Shown piece by piece: positions 35,437-44,442 of a stretch of DNA of 49,534 bases. The stretch is from assembly GCA_964626565.1 (NCBI GenBank), contig CAZVFX010000048.1, forward strand, positions 1 through 49,534. The letters run 5' to 3'. Numbering within the stretch: position 1 is the first letter of the stretch; the number at the start of each line of letters is the position of its first letter. A program made the translations under genes and the position numbers. This stretch comes from CAZVFX01 sp964626565 (GTDB lineage Bacteria; Myxococcota_A; UBA9042; CAIXZC01). The notes below the pieces were generated by a model, which did not search any database, had not been told where the DNA came from, and was given only the letters and a program-made list of their open reading frames with translations.

Positions 35437-35641
35437 GATAGTTCTCCTGGGGCTGTTGCGATTCTACAAGGTTGCCATTTCGCCCCTGTTGCCGCCCAGT
35501 TGCCGGTTTCAACCCACATGTTCCGATTATGCTCGAGAGGCCGTTGAGAGACATGGTGCTGTCAAAGGTGCGGCGCTTGCAGCGAGGAGGCTGTTTCGCT
35601 GCAACCCCTTCTTCTCCGGCGGGCACGACCCAGTGCCTTAG
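35366..35641 (+). CDS. yidD: Membrane protein insertion efficiency factor YidD
   Basis: A 91-residue protein with the diagnostic ISPLLPPSCRFQPTCSDYA, then HGAVKG and RCNPFFSGGHDPVP. YidD is a membrane-associated protein with three conserved Cys that helps YidC-linked insertion. The start overlaps rnpA by 71 bases. The order rpmH, rnpA, yidD, yidC is the classic one. Confidence 0.95.
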   Translation: MKEISCKASLYIKLVLGLPGAAARIVLLGLLRFYKVAISPLLPPSCRFQPTCSDYAREAVERHGAVKGAALAARRLFRCNPFFSGGHDPVP

Positions 35642-35669
35642 GGCGCTGACTGATTCTGGAGGTTGCAGT

Positions 35670-37556
35670 ATGTTGGCAAGGTTTTGGGCGCTGATCGTCC
35701 TGTCGGCTGTAATCGTTACCTGTTCGGCTTCGCCGCTGGCTGCGCAAGAGTGCGGTGCGGATGAACCCGGCCGAGCAGAATGGGTGGTCAGCGACGACAC
35801 GGGGCCTCTGTACCGGGCGGTGTTCACCGGCCGGGGTGGCACTCTGGCTTGTGTTCAACTGCTGAATCCGCAATTCGAGCGACGTGAGGAGAGCAAGCTT
35901 CCCGCCGGCGTCCCGGCGTGGCTCGGCAGGGTGGGCCCTCTCGATATGGTCACCACGTGGGACACTGAATTCCTGCCTTTCTCCATTACTTTCCGGCAGT
36001 TGGGAACGGGCGATCCAATTGAGCGCAAGGTCAAACGCCCTCTCACCGCGGCGGTCCAGAAAGAATGGAAAGCGGGCGAGGTCCGCCAGGGCCAGCCGAT
36101 GGAAATCCACAGCCTCGACCCCACCTATACCCTTGTCAAGGCGACGGAGGACGAGGTGGTGTACGTGTGGCCCGACCCATCGGATGACAAGACCGATTTC
36201 TTCGTGGAGAAAACCTATCGGCGGCTAAATGGCGGCTATCGCCTCAACCTCTCGGTCGCGCTGTACAATTTCGGGTCGAAAGCGCTGTCCAACCAGCCGG
36301 AGCTGACCTTGTACGCCTGGGAAACCGGCGCGGAGACGGGCGGCCTGTTTTCGCCTCCGCCCAATGTCCTCGAAGGATTGTGCATGGCCGGGGGGGACCT
36401 GGAGCGGGAGGACGGTTCGTCCCTCGTTGAAGAGGCGGTGAACCCTCCCGGAGAGGCGTTGTGGGCTGCAGTGGGCAACCGGTATTTCGTAATGGCTGCA
36501 ATTGCCCGGGCGTTGACTGAGGCGCGTTGCCATCTCACCGCATATCCCAACGGAGTGGTGCAGGCTTCGCTGTACCGTATGAACGCGTTCTCAATCGACC
36601 CGGTTGAAGGCGCCCGTTGCTACCCTGACTGGTACCAGCCCGAACAGGCGGACCTGATGCGCTGCGGCGAGTTGTCAAAAGCCCTGCAGGTTACCGGTGA
36701 CGATCTGTTTTTTGCAGCCAAGGTGGATCAGGCCTTCAAGAACGCCAGGGAATCTCTTCCCGAAGGGAAGGCGGAGCTCTACCTGAGCATTTTGAGGGAT
36801 ATGTCGGGCAGCACCGGAGCCGGCCTGTACCTCTACGAATTCTACATCGGCCCCAAGGATGTGGACTTTCTCGAGGAGGCGGAAGTCGGCCTGGAAGACA
36901 CCATCGACTTCTGGATCGTGGGAATTCTCTCCAAGCCGATGCTGCACGTGTTGAGATGGTTCCATTCGCTGGTACCCCACTGGGCCTTCGCGATCGTAAT
37001 GCTGACCATCCTGGTAAAACTGGCTTTGCTGTACTGGACGCAGAAGAGCTACTCCCAGATGCAAAGGATGGCTCAACTCAAGCCGCTCATGGACCAGGTG
37101 AAGGAGAAGTACGGCAACGACAAAGAGCGGATGAACCAGGAGATGATGAATCTGTACAAGCGGGAGAAGGTCAACCCGCTAGGCGGCTGCCTGCCCATGC
37201 TGCTGCAGATGCCGGTATGGATCGCTCTGTACCGGACGATCTACTCTTCCGTAGAGTTGTACCAGGCTCCGCTGGCTCTGTGGATTCAGGACCTATCGGC
37301 GCCGGACCCCTACTATGTATTGCCCATCCTGTTGGGCATATCGATGTTCGGGCAGCAGAAGCTGACCCCAACGACCATGGATTCCGCTCAGGCCAAGATG
37401 ATGATGTACTTCATGCCGGTGATGTTTACCGTCATCATGTTGTTCCTTCCCAGCGGACTCAACCTTTACATTTTCGTGAACACCCTGCTGTCATTGGCCC
37501 AGCAGTACTACTTGCGCCGCAAATTCGGCGCGGCCCGGCCCCAGGCAGCGGCTTGA
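35670..37556 (+). CDS. yidC: Membrane protein insertase YidC/Oxa1
   Basis: A 628-residue insertase that places proteins in the inner membrane with or without SecYEG. The Gram-negative layout is present: an N-terminal hydrophobic segment, a periplasmic beta domain (about 30-400), and the five-helix core with VNPLGGCLPMLLQMPVWIAL, LWIQDLSAPDPYYVLPIL and FPSGLNLYIF-like text (LPSGLNLYIFV). Two points differ from Escherichia coli: the N-terminal segment ends in a small-residue cleavage-like site (SPLAAQE) and so may be a cleaved signal peptide, and the groove Arg366 is a Lys (K450 in ILVKLALLYW). CTGGAGG precedes ATG 35670. Confidence 0.95.
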   Translation: MLARFWALIVLSAVIVTCSASPLAAQECGADEPGRAEWVVSDDTGPLYRAVFTGRGGTLACVQLLNPQFERREESKLPAGVPAWLGRVGPLDMVTTWDTEFLPFSITFRQLGTGDPIERKVKRPLTAAVQKEWKAGEVRQGQPMEIHSLDPTYTLVKATEDEVVYVWPDPSDDKTDFFVEKTYRRLNGGYRLNLSVALYNFGSKALSNQPELTLYAWETGAETGGLFSPPPNVLEGLCMAGGDLEREDGSSLVEEAVNPPGEALWAAVGNRYFVMAAIARALTEARCHLTAYPNGVVQASLYRMNAFSIDPVEGARCYPDWYQPEQADLMRCGELSKALQVTGDDLFFAAKVDQAFKNARESLPEGKAELYLSILRDMSGSTGAGLYLYEFYIGPKDVDFLEEAEVGLEDTIDFWIVGILSKPMLHVLRWFHSLVPHWAFAIVMLTILVKLALLYWTQKSYSQMQRMAQLKPLMDQVKEKYGNDKERMNQEMMNLYKREKVNPLGGCLPMLLQMPVWIALYRTIYSSVELYQAPLALWIQDLSAPDPYYVLPILLGISMFGQQKLTPTTMDSAQAKMMMYFMPVMFTVIMLFLPSGLNLYIFVNTLLSLAQQYYLRRKFGAARPQAAA

Positions 37557-37573
37557 GAACAAGGAGGATTTAG

Positions 37574-38638
37574 GTGAGCAAGGTCAAATTTACCGGAAAG
37601 AGCGAGGAAGACGCAGTCCGAAAGGCAGCGGAAGTGCTGTCCCTATCTCCGTCTGACGTGAAGTACAAGATCGTCAGCCGAGCCAGCGGCTTGCTAGGCA
37701 TGCTGGGCCAGACGGTGACGGTGGAAGTCTCGGTAGGAGAACCGGAGCCCGAAGCCAAACCAGCACCCAAACCCAAGCCGAAATCGAAACCAAAGCCGAG
37801 GTCGAAGCCCAAGGCCAAGGCCACGCCCAAGGAGGCGTCGGAGCCGGAAGCCGGGTCCGAACCGCAGGCCGAGGAAGCACGGAACGCCAAGCCGGAGCAG
37901 AAACGCTCCGGAGAAGGCAAGGGGCAGAAGCGTGAACGTTCCCGGGGCGACCGCAGCCGGCGGAAGCGCCGCTCCCGCCGGGGCCATGAAGATGCGATGG
38001 AGACCCAGGTAGTGGACGAGGAAGTGTTCGAACAGAAGCTGGCTCAGGCGCAAACCGTGCTGGCGGACGTAGTCCGCATCGTCGGCGGCGAAGCCGAGGT
38101 CAAGGCGGTACGGAAAGAAGCGGAGATCTCGGTGACTCTTTCGGGCCAGCTTCCCGACTGGATGGGTCGCGGACGAGGACGGGTTATCGAGGCGCTGCAA
38201 TTCCTTGCCAACAAGATCGTCAACCGGTTCCCGCCCCGCTACCGCATCGTCATCGACGCGGAAGGGGAAAAGGAAGAGCGGGTGCTGAAGCTTGAGAAGA
38301 TGGCGAAAGATCTGGCCCAACGGGTGCTGGAGACGGGAGAGCCGGTATGGATTCTTCCCATGTCGGCCAAGGACCGGCGGACGGTGCACATGGCCCTCGC
38401 AGGCATGGCGGATCTGGCCACGAAGAGCAGTGGCGACGGCTCCAGCCGCAGACTGTGCATCCACAAGGCCGGGGCTGAGCCGGTAGCAGAGCCACCCCAG
38501 CCGGATCTGAAACCTACGGAAGAGCCCGAAGATCCTCCGCCGCCCACCCGGGATCCCATGAGCGACGAGGATCCGGAAGACCCGCCCCAGCCGGAGTTTG
38601 ACCCAGCCGCAATAATCGATGATCCGCCCGTAATTTGA
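37574..38638 (+). CDS. jag: Jag/KhpB RNA-binding protein
   Basis: A 354-residue RNA-binding protein of the Jag/KhpB family. Jag-N domain (1-52: KFTGKSEEDAVRKAAEVL), then a long Lys/Pro/Glu-rich linker (55-140), a KH domain (about 160-235, with WMGRGRGRVIEALQFLANK) and an R3H domain (about 270-300, RRTVHMALAGMADLATKSSG). Residues about 300-354 are a Pro/Asp/Glu tail that the family does not usually have. GTG 37574 follows AGGAGG. It completes the rpmH block; mnmE, which usually follows, is not here. Confidence 0.9.
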   Translation: MSKVKFTGKSEEDAVRKAAEVLSLSPSDVKYKIVSRASGLLGMLGQTVTVEVSVGEPEPEAKPAPKPKPKSKPKPRSKPKAKATPKEASEPEAGSEPQAEEARNAKPEQKRSGEGKGQKRERSRGDRSRRKRRSRRGHEDAMETQVVDEEVFEQKLAQAQTVLADVVRIVGGEAEVKAVRKEAEISVTLSGQLPDWMGRGRGRVIEALQFLANKIVNRFPPRYRIVIDAEGEKEERVLKLEKMAKDLAQRVLETGEPVWILPMSAKDRRTVHMALAGMADLATKSSGDGSSRRLCIHKAGAEPVAEPPQPDLKPTEEPEDPPPPTRDPMSDEDPEDPPQPEFDPAAIIDDPPVI

Positions 38639-38662
38639 ATTCTTTCCCAGTCCTGTTAAGAT
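38635..38662 (+). promoter_or_regulatory. Candidate promoter before the 38688 gene
   Basis: TTGAAT (38635-38640) and TAAGAT (38657-38662) are 16 bases apart, in the 49-base gap after jag. Both hexamers match consensus at four of six positions. Confidence 0.35.
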
Positions 38663-38687
38663 CATACAGTTATCTAGGGAGGGATCC

Positions 38688-39953
38688 ATGCGCGGCTTCA
38701 AGCGATTGACGTGTCTTCTGCTGGGAGTGAGCCTTGTGCTTCTGTCACTTCCGGCCAACTCGAGGCCGCGGGAGCCGCTGCCTGACCAGGCCCACCAGCT
38801 CCACGTCTTCATGAAGAAACGCCACAAGATGAAACCGGCCCGCTTCGACAAGAAAGTGGTGAAGAAAGTGCAGGATTACCTGGACACCTACCTGGTGGCC
38901 TACCCGTGGCGCGGCGAGATCAAGAACCTCTCGGTGGTGCAGGTCGTTCCATACGACATGGACGAGGACGAGGGGGACGAACTGCTGGTGGTCTTCGCAG
39001 GCGGCCCGGAGCGCCGGGAAGGCCAGGCAGACTATTTCGTCCTGTTGCTGGACTGGGTCCCTGACAAATGGCTGTTCATGCCGGTCTTTCACCTGGGGTG
39101 GGAGCGCGCTGCCGACGCCCTTGCCAGTGACGTGGGAGAAGTTTCACGCAAGCTGCAATACTGGGGGCTGAGATGGATGGATGGGCGGCCGGTTGCTGTG
39201 GGCCACCGGGTCGCCAGCCAGAAGGGCCCGGGGACGGTGGAAGCCTCATTGGAAGATATGGTTTTTGCCTGGTTCGATTGGAAGAACCGTGAAGTGAGCA
39301 AAGCCGTGGAGCTGAGATACATGCGCACGGGCTCCACTGATTGCGCCGAAATCTCGGAGAAGAAGAGCAGCTACGAGGCGTTTCTGGATGTGGACTGGGA
39401 CCAGGACGTGGAACTTATTGTGTATCACGTCAACCTGGAGAAAGAAACCAAGCGCACTTCCAACGAACGCCCCTGTGAGCTGTTGCCCAAGAAGCCCACC
39501 AAAGAGGAAACCTGGATAGGCCCCATTATCTACGACCTGAAAGACGGCCAATTTCACGAAATCAAGTGGGACGACGCCAGAAAACTCCTGTTGAGGGCCG
39601 GGCTCATCGAATGGTTGGACGCGGAACCGTGGTTCGCGGTGTTGGGCATGTTTGAGGACTCATCCACAGCCTTTGTCGCAAAGGAGGAGATCCACAACTC
39701 CATTGCGGACACCACGTGGCTGTTCCGCGCCGGCAAGTTTGATACTTTCTCCGGCGACCGGTTCTTAGTGACATCGGTGCCGTCATTCGGCAAGAAGGGA
39801 GCGGAAAGGCTGTGCGCCAGGCTGAAGGGGAAGATTTCGGCCTGCGTTCCGGTACAACTGGGCAAGCCGGTGGCGGAAGACGTGTATTCCCGCTTCCCAA
39901 TTGGAACCGCCACCGGTGAGGGGAATAAACCGGAGGGCACCGAGTCAAAGTAG
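38688..39953 (+). CDS. Exported protein of unknown function
   Basis: A 421-residue protein with a signal peptide (hydrophobic LTCLLLGVSLVLLSLPANS, cleavage near 26). The mature protein has mixed alpha/beta character without recognisable catalytic motif; WDQDVELIVYHVNLEKETK and the acidic MDEDEGDELLVVF may be strands of a beta-rich, possibly VCBS- or integrin-like, domain. GGGAGGG precedes ATG 38688. It follows jag on the same strand and precedes the LEA-like lipoprotein. I do not recognise the family. Confidence 0.65.
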   Translation: MRGFKRLTCLLLGVSLVLLSLPANSRPREPLPDQAHQLHVFMKKRHKMKPARFDKKVVKKVQDYLDTYLVAYPWRGEIKNLSVVQVVPYDMDEDEGDELLVVFAGGPERREGQADYFVLLLDWVPDKWLFMPVFHLGWERAADALASDVGEVSRKLQYWGLRWMDGRPVAVGHRVASQKGPGTVEASLEDMVFAWFDWKNREVSKAVELRYMRTGSTDCAEISEKKSSYEAFLDVDWDQDVELIVYHVNLEKETKRTSNERPCELLPKKPTKEETWIGPIIYDLKDGQFHEIKWDDARKLLLRAGLIEWLDAEPWFAVLGMFEDSSTAFVAKEEIHNSIADTTWLFRAGKFDTFSGDRFLVTSVPSFGKKGAERLCARLKGKISACVPVQLGKPVAEDVYSRFPIGTATGEGNKPEGTESK

Positions 39954-39993
39954 GCCCAGCGGTTGAACGCTGGTGACAACGAGGAGAAAGACA

Positions 39994-40797
39994 ATGAGAG
40001 AACGGTTTGTAGCCGCTCTTGCGATACTGGCCATGACGGTGACGTTCGGGTCATGTGAGTTTGGTCCCCTGGGCGATGGTGCCAGTGTGCTCATTCCAGA
40101 CTATGACGAGCCGACCATCACGGTGGGAGCAATCGCGCTGACCGAGAACCCCTCGGTTTTGAGCCTTGCCGCATACTACTGCCCCCGTTTTGCCGATGAC
40201 TTGATTACTCGGGGGCTGTGCGAGTTGAACCCGGAGCCAACGCCGGTGGCCAGCGAGCTCTTGTTCAAGTTCGTGGTTCCGCTGCAAATCGAAAACCCCA
40301 ACCCCTTCCCCCTGCCGGCAGTGGAGTTGCTGACTGCGCTTGAGGTGTTTCCCGGCGAGACCAATCGAGAACTGGGTGCGGTATGCATTGCGTTCTGCGA
40401 CGAAAATGACGCTGATTGCCTCGACCCGGTAGAAGGCGCCTGCTCCTCGGACGAGCCGGAAATCAGAACTGCCGAGGACTTTGTAGAGGCGGCAGCAGAT
40501 TTTCTATCCATCTACGTCACCACTGTCGCCACCGGCCAGGTGCCTCCCGAGTTGAAGATCAAGATGATCCAGCCCGAGTCCAGCGCCACAGTTGTGGTAG
40601 CATTCTCCATCTCTCCCGACGCGCTGCTGGAGACTCTGTGGATTGCATTCTCGGAGCACAGCGACGAGGTGTTCAACGCGGACGAGTTTACGGTGGTAAT
40701 CCCCTACGCAGTGCGAGGGGCACTCTGGTTCGTCATCGAGAACTTCGGCAAAATCGGCGTCAACTTCGGGCCGGTCGAGGGTGAATGGGAGATATAG
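39994..40797 (+). CDS. LEA14-like lipoprotein
   Basis: A 267-residue lipoprotein (signal MRERFVAALAILAMTV, lipobox FGSC, Cys near 21). The segment FKFVVPLQIENPNPFPLP followed by a strand resembles the LEA14/WHy fold, which is beta-rich and found in envelope lipoproteins and stress proteins. Several Cys lie near 140-165. The gene ends 19 bases before the convergent pgi gene. ATG 39994 with GAGGAG upstream is better than ACG/ATG alternatives in the first codons. Confidence 0.6.
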   Translation: MRERFVAALAILAMTVTFGSCEFGPLGDGASVLIPDYDEPTITVGAIALTENPSVLSLAAYYCPRFADDLITRGLCELNPEPTPVASELLFKFVVPLQIENPNPFPLPAVELLTALEVFPGETNRELGAVCIAFCDENDADCLDPVEGACSSDEPEIRTAEDFVEAAADFLSIYVTTVATGQVPPELKIKMIQPESSATVVVAFSISPDALLETLWIAFSEHSDEVFNADEFTVVIPYAVRGALWFVIENFGKIGVNFGPVEGEWEI

Positions 40798-40816
40798 ACG
40801 GTGGGTGGGCGGACGG

Positions 40817-42196
40817 CTAGAGCTTGATTTCGGTTGTCCAACCGGTAGTTGACTCAGTGGTCTTCCGGTATTCGTCAGCGTATTCTTCGAACCCTTCGCG
40901 ATTGAGAATGCCAAAAGCGAATTTCTTGCCTGCCTCGACTCCCGGCTGATCGTACGCGTTGACGCCGTATAGTTCAGCGGCCAGAACCGTTTCCAACTCC
41001 AGGGCGAACAAAAGGGCGCCGAGGCGATCTTCCGAAATCCGGTCGAGGCGGACGTGCACCGTTGGCCGGCCTTCCCCCGTAAGTGCGGCGCGCGTGCCCA
41101 GCAACTCAGCCTTCAGGAGCGCAGTGAGCGACTTGCCTCCCAGGTAGGAGAAAGCAGGAGGGACGTCCTGTTCGCCAATGGCGACCTCTTCACGACTTTC
41201 CTCCGCGCTCCAGAAGGTGATTACCTTGTCGCGGGGGCCTTCCATGTATAGCTGCAGCTGGGAGTGCTGGTCGGTGACACCGATGGCGGTGGCCGGCGTT
41301 GAACCGGAGTTTGCGTTCTTGCCCAGGCTTTCGCCCCACAACTGCTGGAACCACTCTGCGGTTGCGGAGAGGGCAGCGCGATAGGGCATGGTGACTCTGA
41401 TGGGCATACCCCGGGCGTGATAATGTACGTGAATGGCGGCGCTGAGCGCGGCCGGGTTGTCTGCTGCGGGTGCGGCGAGAAGTGAATCCCGAGCTTCAGT
41501 CGCGCCCTTCAGCAGGGCCGTGGTGTCGATTCCTGCCAACCTCGATGGGAGCAAGCCCACCGGAGTAAGTACCGAGAACCTGCCGCCCACTCCAGCCGGA
41601 ATGTCGAAGGCCTTGACCCCGTGTTCCCCGGCGATCTTGCGCAGCGGGCCTTTGTCCGGGTCGGTCACGATCACCATCTGCTTCTTCCAATCCGCGCCGG
41701 GCGTGTTGCGCAGCAGGTCCCGAATCGCGATGAACTGGGCCGCGGTCTCCACGGTGCTGCCCGATTTGGAAACCACCAGAAACAGAGTGCGGGCCGGGTT
41801 CAACCTGTTCAGCACGCCAAAGGCTAGTTCCGGGTCCACGTTATCCATGAAATGGATGGGCAGTTGCCGGGCCCGTGACCACAGCAGTCCCTGGTTCATG
41901 GGCACCGAAAGCGCCTCGATAACGGCCCGGGGGCCCAGGCTCGAGCCGCCAATCCCCAGCACCAGGACCGACTCAATGTCCCCGGGCAAAGCGGCCACGT
42001 ATTCGGCCAACCCGGCGTCCGCACCGCGGGATGAAGGCAGCGCGACGAACCCCGGCGCATCTTCTCCACTGCCCAAACGGGCCAGCGCCCTGTCAAGGGT
42101 GTCCAGCGAAGGTTGCAGGAGTTCAAGCGTTACACCGTGTTCCGTACCGATGTTGTCGGCCGCACATCCGCTGAAATCATAGACGATCCCTTTCAT
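40817..42196 (-). CDS. pgi: Glucose-6-phosphate isomerase
   Basis: A 459-residue enzyme interconverting glucose 6-phosphate and fructose 6-phosphate. Family marks are VSKSGSTVETAAQF, DIPAGVGGRFSVLTPVGLLP and GKNANSGSTPA near the active site, with LGIGGSSLGPRAV near residue 80. It is about 90 residues shorter than the Escherichia coli enzyme, as in many Gram-positive-like or delta types. GAGAGGC lies before ATG 42196. It follows the small zinc-ribbon gene in the same direction with a 34-base gap and is likely cotranscribed from the promoter near 42455. Confidence 0.95.
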   Translation of the reverse strand: MKGIVYDFSGCAADNIGTEHGVTLELLQPSLDTLDRALARLGSGEDAPGFVALPSSRGADAGLAEYVAALPGDIESVLVLGIGGSSLGPRAVIEALSVPMNQGLLWSRARQLPIHFMDNVDPELAFGVLNRLNPARTLFLVVSKSGSTVETAAQFIAIRDLLRNTPGADWKKQMVIVTDPDKGPLRKIAGEHGVKAFDIPAGVGGRFSVLTPVGLLPSRLAGIDTTALLKGATEARDSLLAAPAADNPAALSAAIHVHYHARGMPIRVTMPYRAALSATAEWFQQLWGESLGKNANSGSTPATAIGVTDQHSQLQLYMEGPRDKVITFWSAEESREEVAIGEQDVPPAFSYLGGKSLTALLKAELLGTRAALTGEGRPTVHVRLDRISEDRLGALLFALELETVLAAELYGVNAYDQPGVEAGKKFAFGILNREGFEEYADEYRKTTESTTGWTTEIKL

Positions 42197-42230
42197 TGTT
42201 GCCTCTCACCTCTTGTGGAATCACGAAGGT

Positions 42231-42428
42231 TCAGGAGACGTCTTCTCCGTTGGCCTGCTCCGGCTTGCTGCAGACGACATCCACCTGCTTACCGCGGCGC
42301 GGTGTCACCTCGATAACCATGTCTTTCTTGCAGTTGCTGCACCTTACCACCTGCTTACCGCGCACTTTCGGTTTGTTCAACACCACGTAGGTGGCTTTGT
42401 AGCAATGTGGACAACTTACGATAACCAT
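42231..42428 (-). CDS. Small zinc-ribbon protein
   Basis: A 65-residue protein with two CxxC pairs, CPHC near residue 6 and CSNC near 30, separated by basic residues; the arrangement fits the MJ0042-type zinc ribbon. It might bind nucleic acid or act as a small adaptor. A GGGAG ribosome-binding site lies about 8 bases before the ATG, and an in-frame upstream start was rejected. Unknown role; near pgi. Confidence 0.6.
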   Translation of the reverse strand: MVIVSCPHCYKATYVVLNKPKVRGKQVVRCSNCKKDMVIEVTPRRGKQVDVVCSKPEQANGEDVS

Positions 42429-42454
42429 ACCGCACTCCCGACTCTGGGACCGCA

Positions 42455-42483
42455 CTTATATCAGCGGGGGACAACGAAATCAA
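42455..42483 (-). promoter_or_regulatory. Candidate promoter of the zinc-ribbon and pgi genes
   Basis: Minus strand: TTGATT (42478-42483), 17-base spacer, TATAAG (42455-42460), in the 62-base gap after fumC and about 27 bases before the zinc-ribbon ATG. Confidence 0.4.
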
Positions 42484-42490
42484 CGCAATT

Positions 42491-43906
42491 TCAGTCGGTG
42501 TCGACCCCGGCTGGGTGAGTCATGGCCACGGGGTCCAGCACCCGCTCCAATTCTTCGGCCGGAAGCACGGCCAACTCCCGGGCGACCTCTCGCACTGTTC
42601 GCCCGCTTTCGTAGGCCTGCTTCGCAATTCGGGCTACCGCATCGTATCCGATGTGCGGAGCCAACGCAGTCCCCATCGCGAGGCTGCTTTCCACGGCTTT
42701 CCGGCACACCTCTTCATCGGCCTCAAGGCCGTTGATGCACCGGGTGGTGAACAGGTCCACCGACCGGGTCAGCAATTCTACGCCCTGCAGCAGATTGTAG
42801 GTCATCATAGGCATCATGACATTGAGTTCCAGATTCCCGGACATGCCGCCCGCGGTGACCGCGGCATCAATACCGATCACGTGTGCGGCGACCTGGCAAA
42901 GGGATTCGGCCATGACCGGATTGACCTTCCCGGGCATGATAGAAGAGCCCGGCTGCACTTCAGGCAACTTGAGTTCCCCGATACCTGCCCTGGGGCCGGA
43001 GCCGAGCCACCGAATGTCGTTGGCTATCTTCATGAGGCTCACAGCCACCGTCTTGATTGCACCGGAGGCCTCTACCAGCGCGTCCCTGGCTCCCTGGGCC
43101 TCGAAGTGGTTGTCCGCTTCCCTGAAGCCGATTCCGGTAGACCGGCTGATCCAGTCAATGGCCAGGGAAGGGAACCTGGCGTCGGTGTTGATGCCGGTTC
43201 CCACCGCGGTTCCGCCTAGCGCCAGCTCCGACAGGTTGCGTCCGGCGGAATCTAAGCGACCCGCGGCGTGCTCCACCATGGAACTGTATCCACCGAAAGC
43301 CTGCCCGAGACGCATCGGGGTAGCATCCTGCAAGTGGGTGCGTCCGATCTTGAGCACGTGGTCAAACTCCTTCGCCTTGCTCGTGAGCGCGACTTCAAGC
43401 CTTGCGAGCGCCGGCTCCAGATCGTGTGTGAGTCCCTCGAGCAACGCGATGTGTGCGCAGGAAGGGAACACGTCATTGCTGGACTGACCGAGATTCACGT
43501 GGTCGTTGGGATGGATCGCTCCCTCATCGCTGGATTTCACACACAAAGTTTCATTGGCCCGATTAGCGATTACCTCGTTAGCATTCATGTTGGTGGAGGT
43601 GCCCGAGCCGGTTTGGAAGACATCCACCACGAAGTGGCGGGCCAGCTCTCCTTCCACCACTTCACCGGCCGCGGCAATGATGGCATCGGCCCTTCTCGGG
43701 TCCAGGAGTCCGAGTTGCCGGTTGGCCCTGGCCGCGGCCTGCTTCACCAGCCCCAGGGCGCGGATAAACCGGGGCTGAAGCGTAAGCCCGCTAACCGGGA
43801 AATTCTCCACCGCACGCTGGGTCTGTGCCCCCCAGTAGGCGTCCGCAGGCACTTCCATCTCCCCCATGGAATCTACCTCTACTCTGCGCTTTTTGTGTGC
43901 ATCCAT
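42491..43906 (-). CDS. fumC: Fumarate hydratase class II
   Basis: A 471-residue fumarase C, a homotetramer converting fumarate to malate in the TCA cycle. Superfamily signature GSSIMPGKVNP, GRTHLQDATP with the catalytic His, GSGTSTNMNANEVIANRA and VNLGQSSNDVFPS are all present. The length fits. GGGAGG lies 5 bases before ATG 43906; the in-frame upstream start was rejected. It has its own candidate promoter. Confidence 0.96.
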   Translation of the reverse strand: MDAHKKRRVEVDSMGEMEVPADAYWGAQTQRAVENFPVSGLTLQPRFIRALGLVKQAAARANRQLGLLDPRRADAIIAAAGEVVEGELARHFVVDVFQTGSGTSTNMNANEVIANRANETLCVKSSDEGAIHPNDHVNLGQSSNDVFPSCAHIALLEGLTHDLEPALARLEVALTSKAKEFDHVLKIGRTHLQDATPMRLGQAFGGYSSMVEHAAGRLDSAGRNLSELALGGTAVGTGINTDARFPSLAIDWISRSTGIGFREADNHFEAQGARDALVEASGAIKTVAVSLMKIANDIRWLGSGPRAGIGELKLPEVQPGSSIMPGKVNPVMAESLCQVAAHVIGIDAAVTAGGMSGNLELNVMMPMMTYNLLQGVELLTRSVDLFTTRCINGLEADEEVCRKAVESSLAMGTALAPHIGYDAVARIAKQAYESGRTVREVARELAVLPAEELERVLDPVAMTHPAGVDTD

Positions 43907-43925
43907 ATTGGCCTCCCTTGAGGAC

Positions 43926-43955
43926 AATATAGCAACGGGAAGAGGTTGCGGCCAA
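43926..43955 (-). promoter_or_regulatory. Candidate promoter of fumC
   Basis: Minus strand: TTGGCC (43950-43955), 18-base spacer, TATATT (43926-43931), about 20 bases before the fumC ATG. The 65-base gap after the GAF gene allows it. Confidence 0.35.
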
Positions 43956-43971
43956 TGGTATAGGAGTCAGC

Positions 43972-44433
43972 TTAGAACCAATTAGCAACAAGAACGCAGA
44001 CTCGCTGGAGAAAGCGCTGGTCAGCATCGGTGAACGGATCGGGGTCATGGGAGTCGATATCCAACTGGGCCACAAATCGACCGTCCCGGAATACCGGCAG
44101 GACGATTTCCGAGCGCACCGAACTCGAGCAGGACAGGTAGTTGTCCTCCGCGGTCACGTCGGGGATCACCAGAGTCTCTTCCGACAGCGCAACCTGCCCA
44201 CAGATTCCCTTGCCGTAAGGAATGAGGGTGTGCTCAGTGGCATCCCCGGCAAAGGCGCCGAGCCGCAACATGCGGTTTTCCGCTTCGGCCAGATAGAATC
44301 CAACCCAATGGTAGTGCGGTACGCCATCCGTCAGGAGCCTGCACAGCGCCTCAGGCTTGTCCGGATGAGCGCTCCTGACGAGTGCTTCAATCTTCAGCCA
44401 CAGAGTGGAAAAATCCATGTCGATCGGGGTCAT
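43972..44433 (-). CDS. GAF-domain protein, free-methionine-sulfoxide-reductase type
   Basis: A 153-residue single GAF domain of the fRMsr/YebR kind, which reduces free methionine-R-sulfoxide. Family text GKGICGQVALSEETLVIPDV and SEIVLPVF...DIDSHD is present, with Cys78 and Cys102 at a spacing like the resolving/catalytic pair of the Escherichia coli enzyme; a third Cys at the corresponding place is not seen, so activity is uncertain. Two ATGs (44433, 44418) are possible, neither with a good ribosome-binding site. It is 9 bases after the TPR gene and may be cotranscribed with it. Confidence 0.72.
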   Translation of the reverse strand: MTPIDMDFSTLWLKIEALVRSAHPDKPEALCRLLTDGVPHYHWVGFYLAEAENRMLRLGAFAGDATEHTLIPYGKGICGQVALSEETLVIPDVTAEDNYLSCSSSVRSEIVLPVFRDGRFVAQLDIDSHDPDPFTDADQRFLQRVCVLVANWF

Positions 44434-44442
44434 GGAGCTAGC

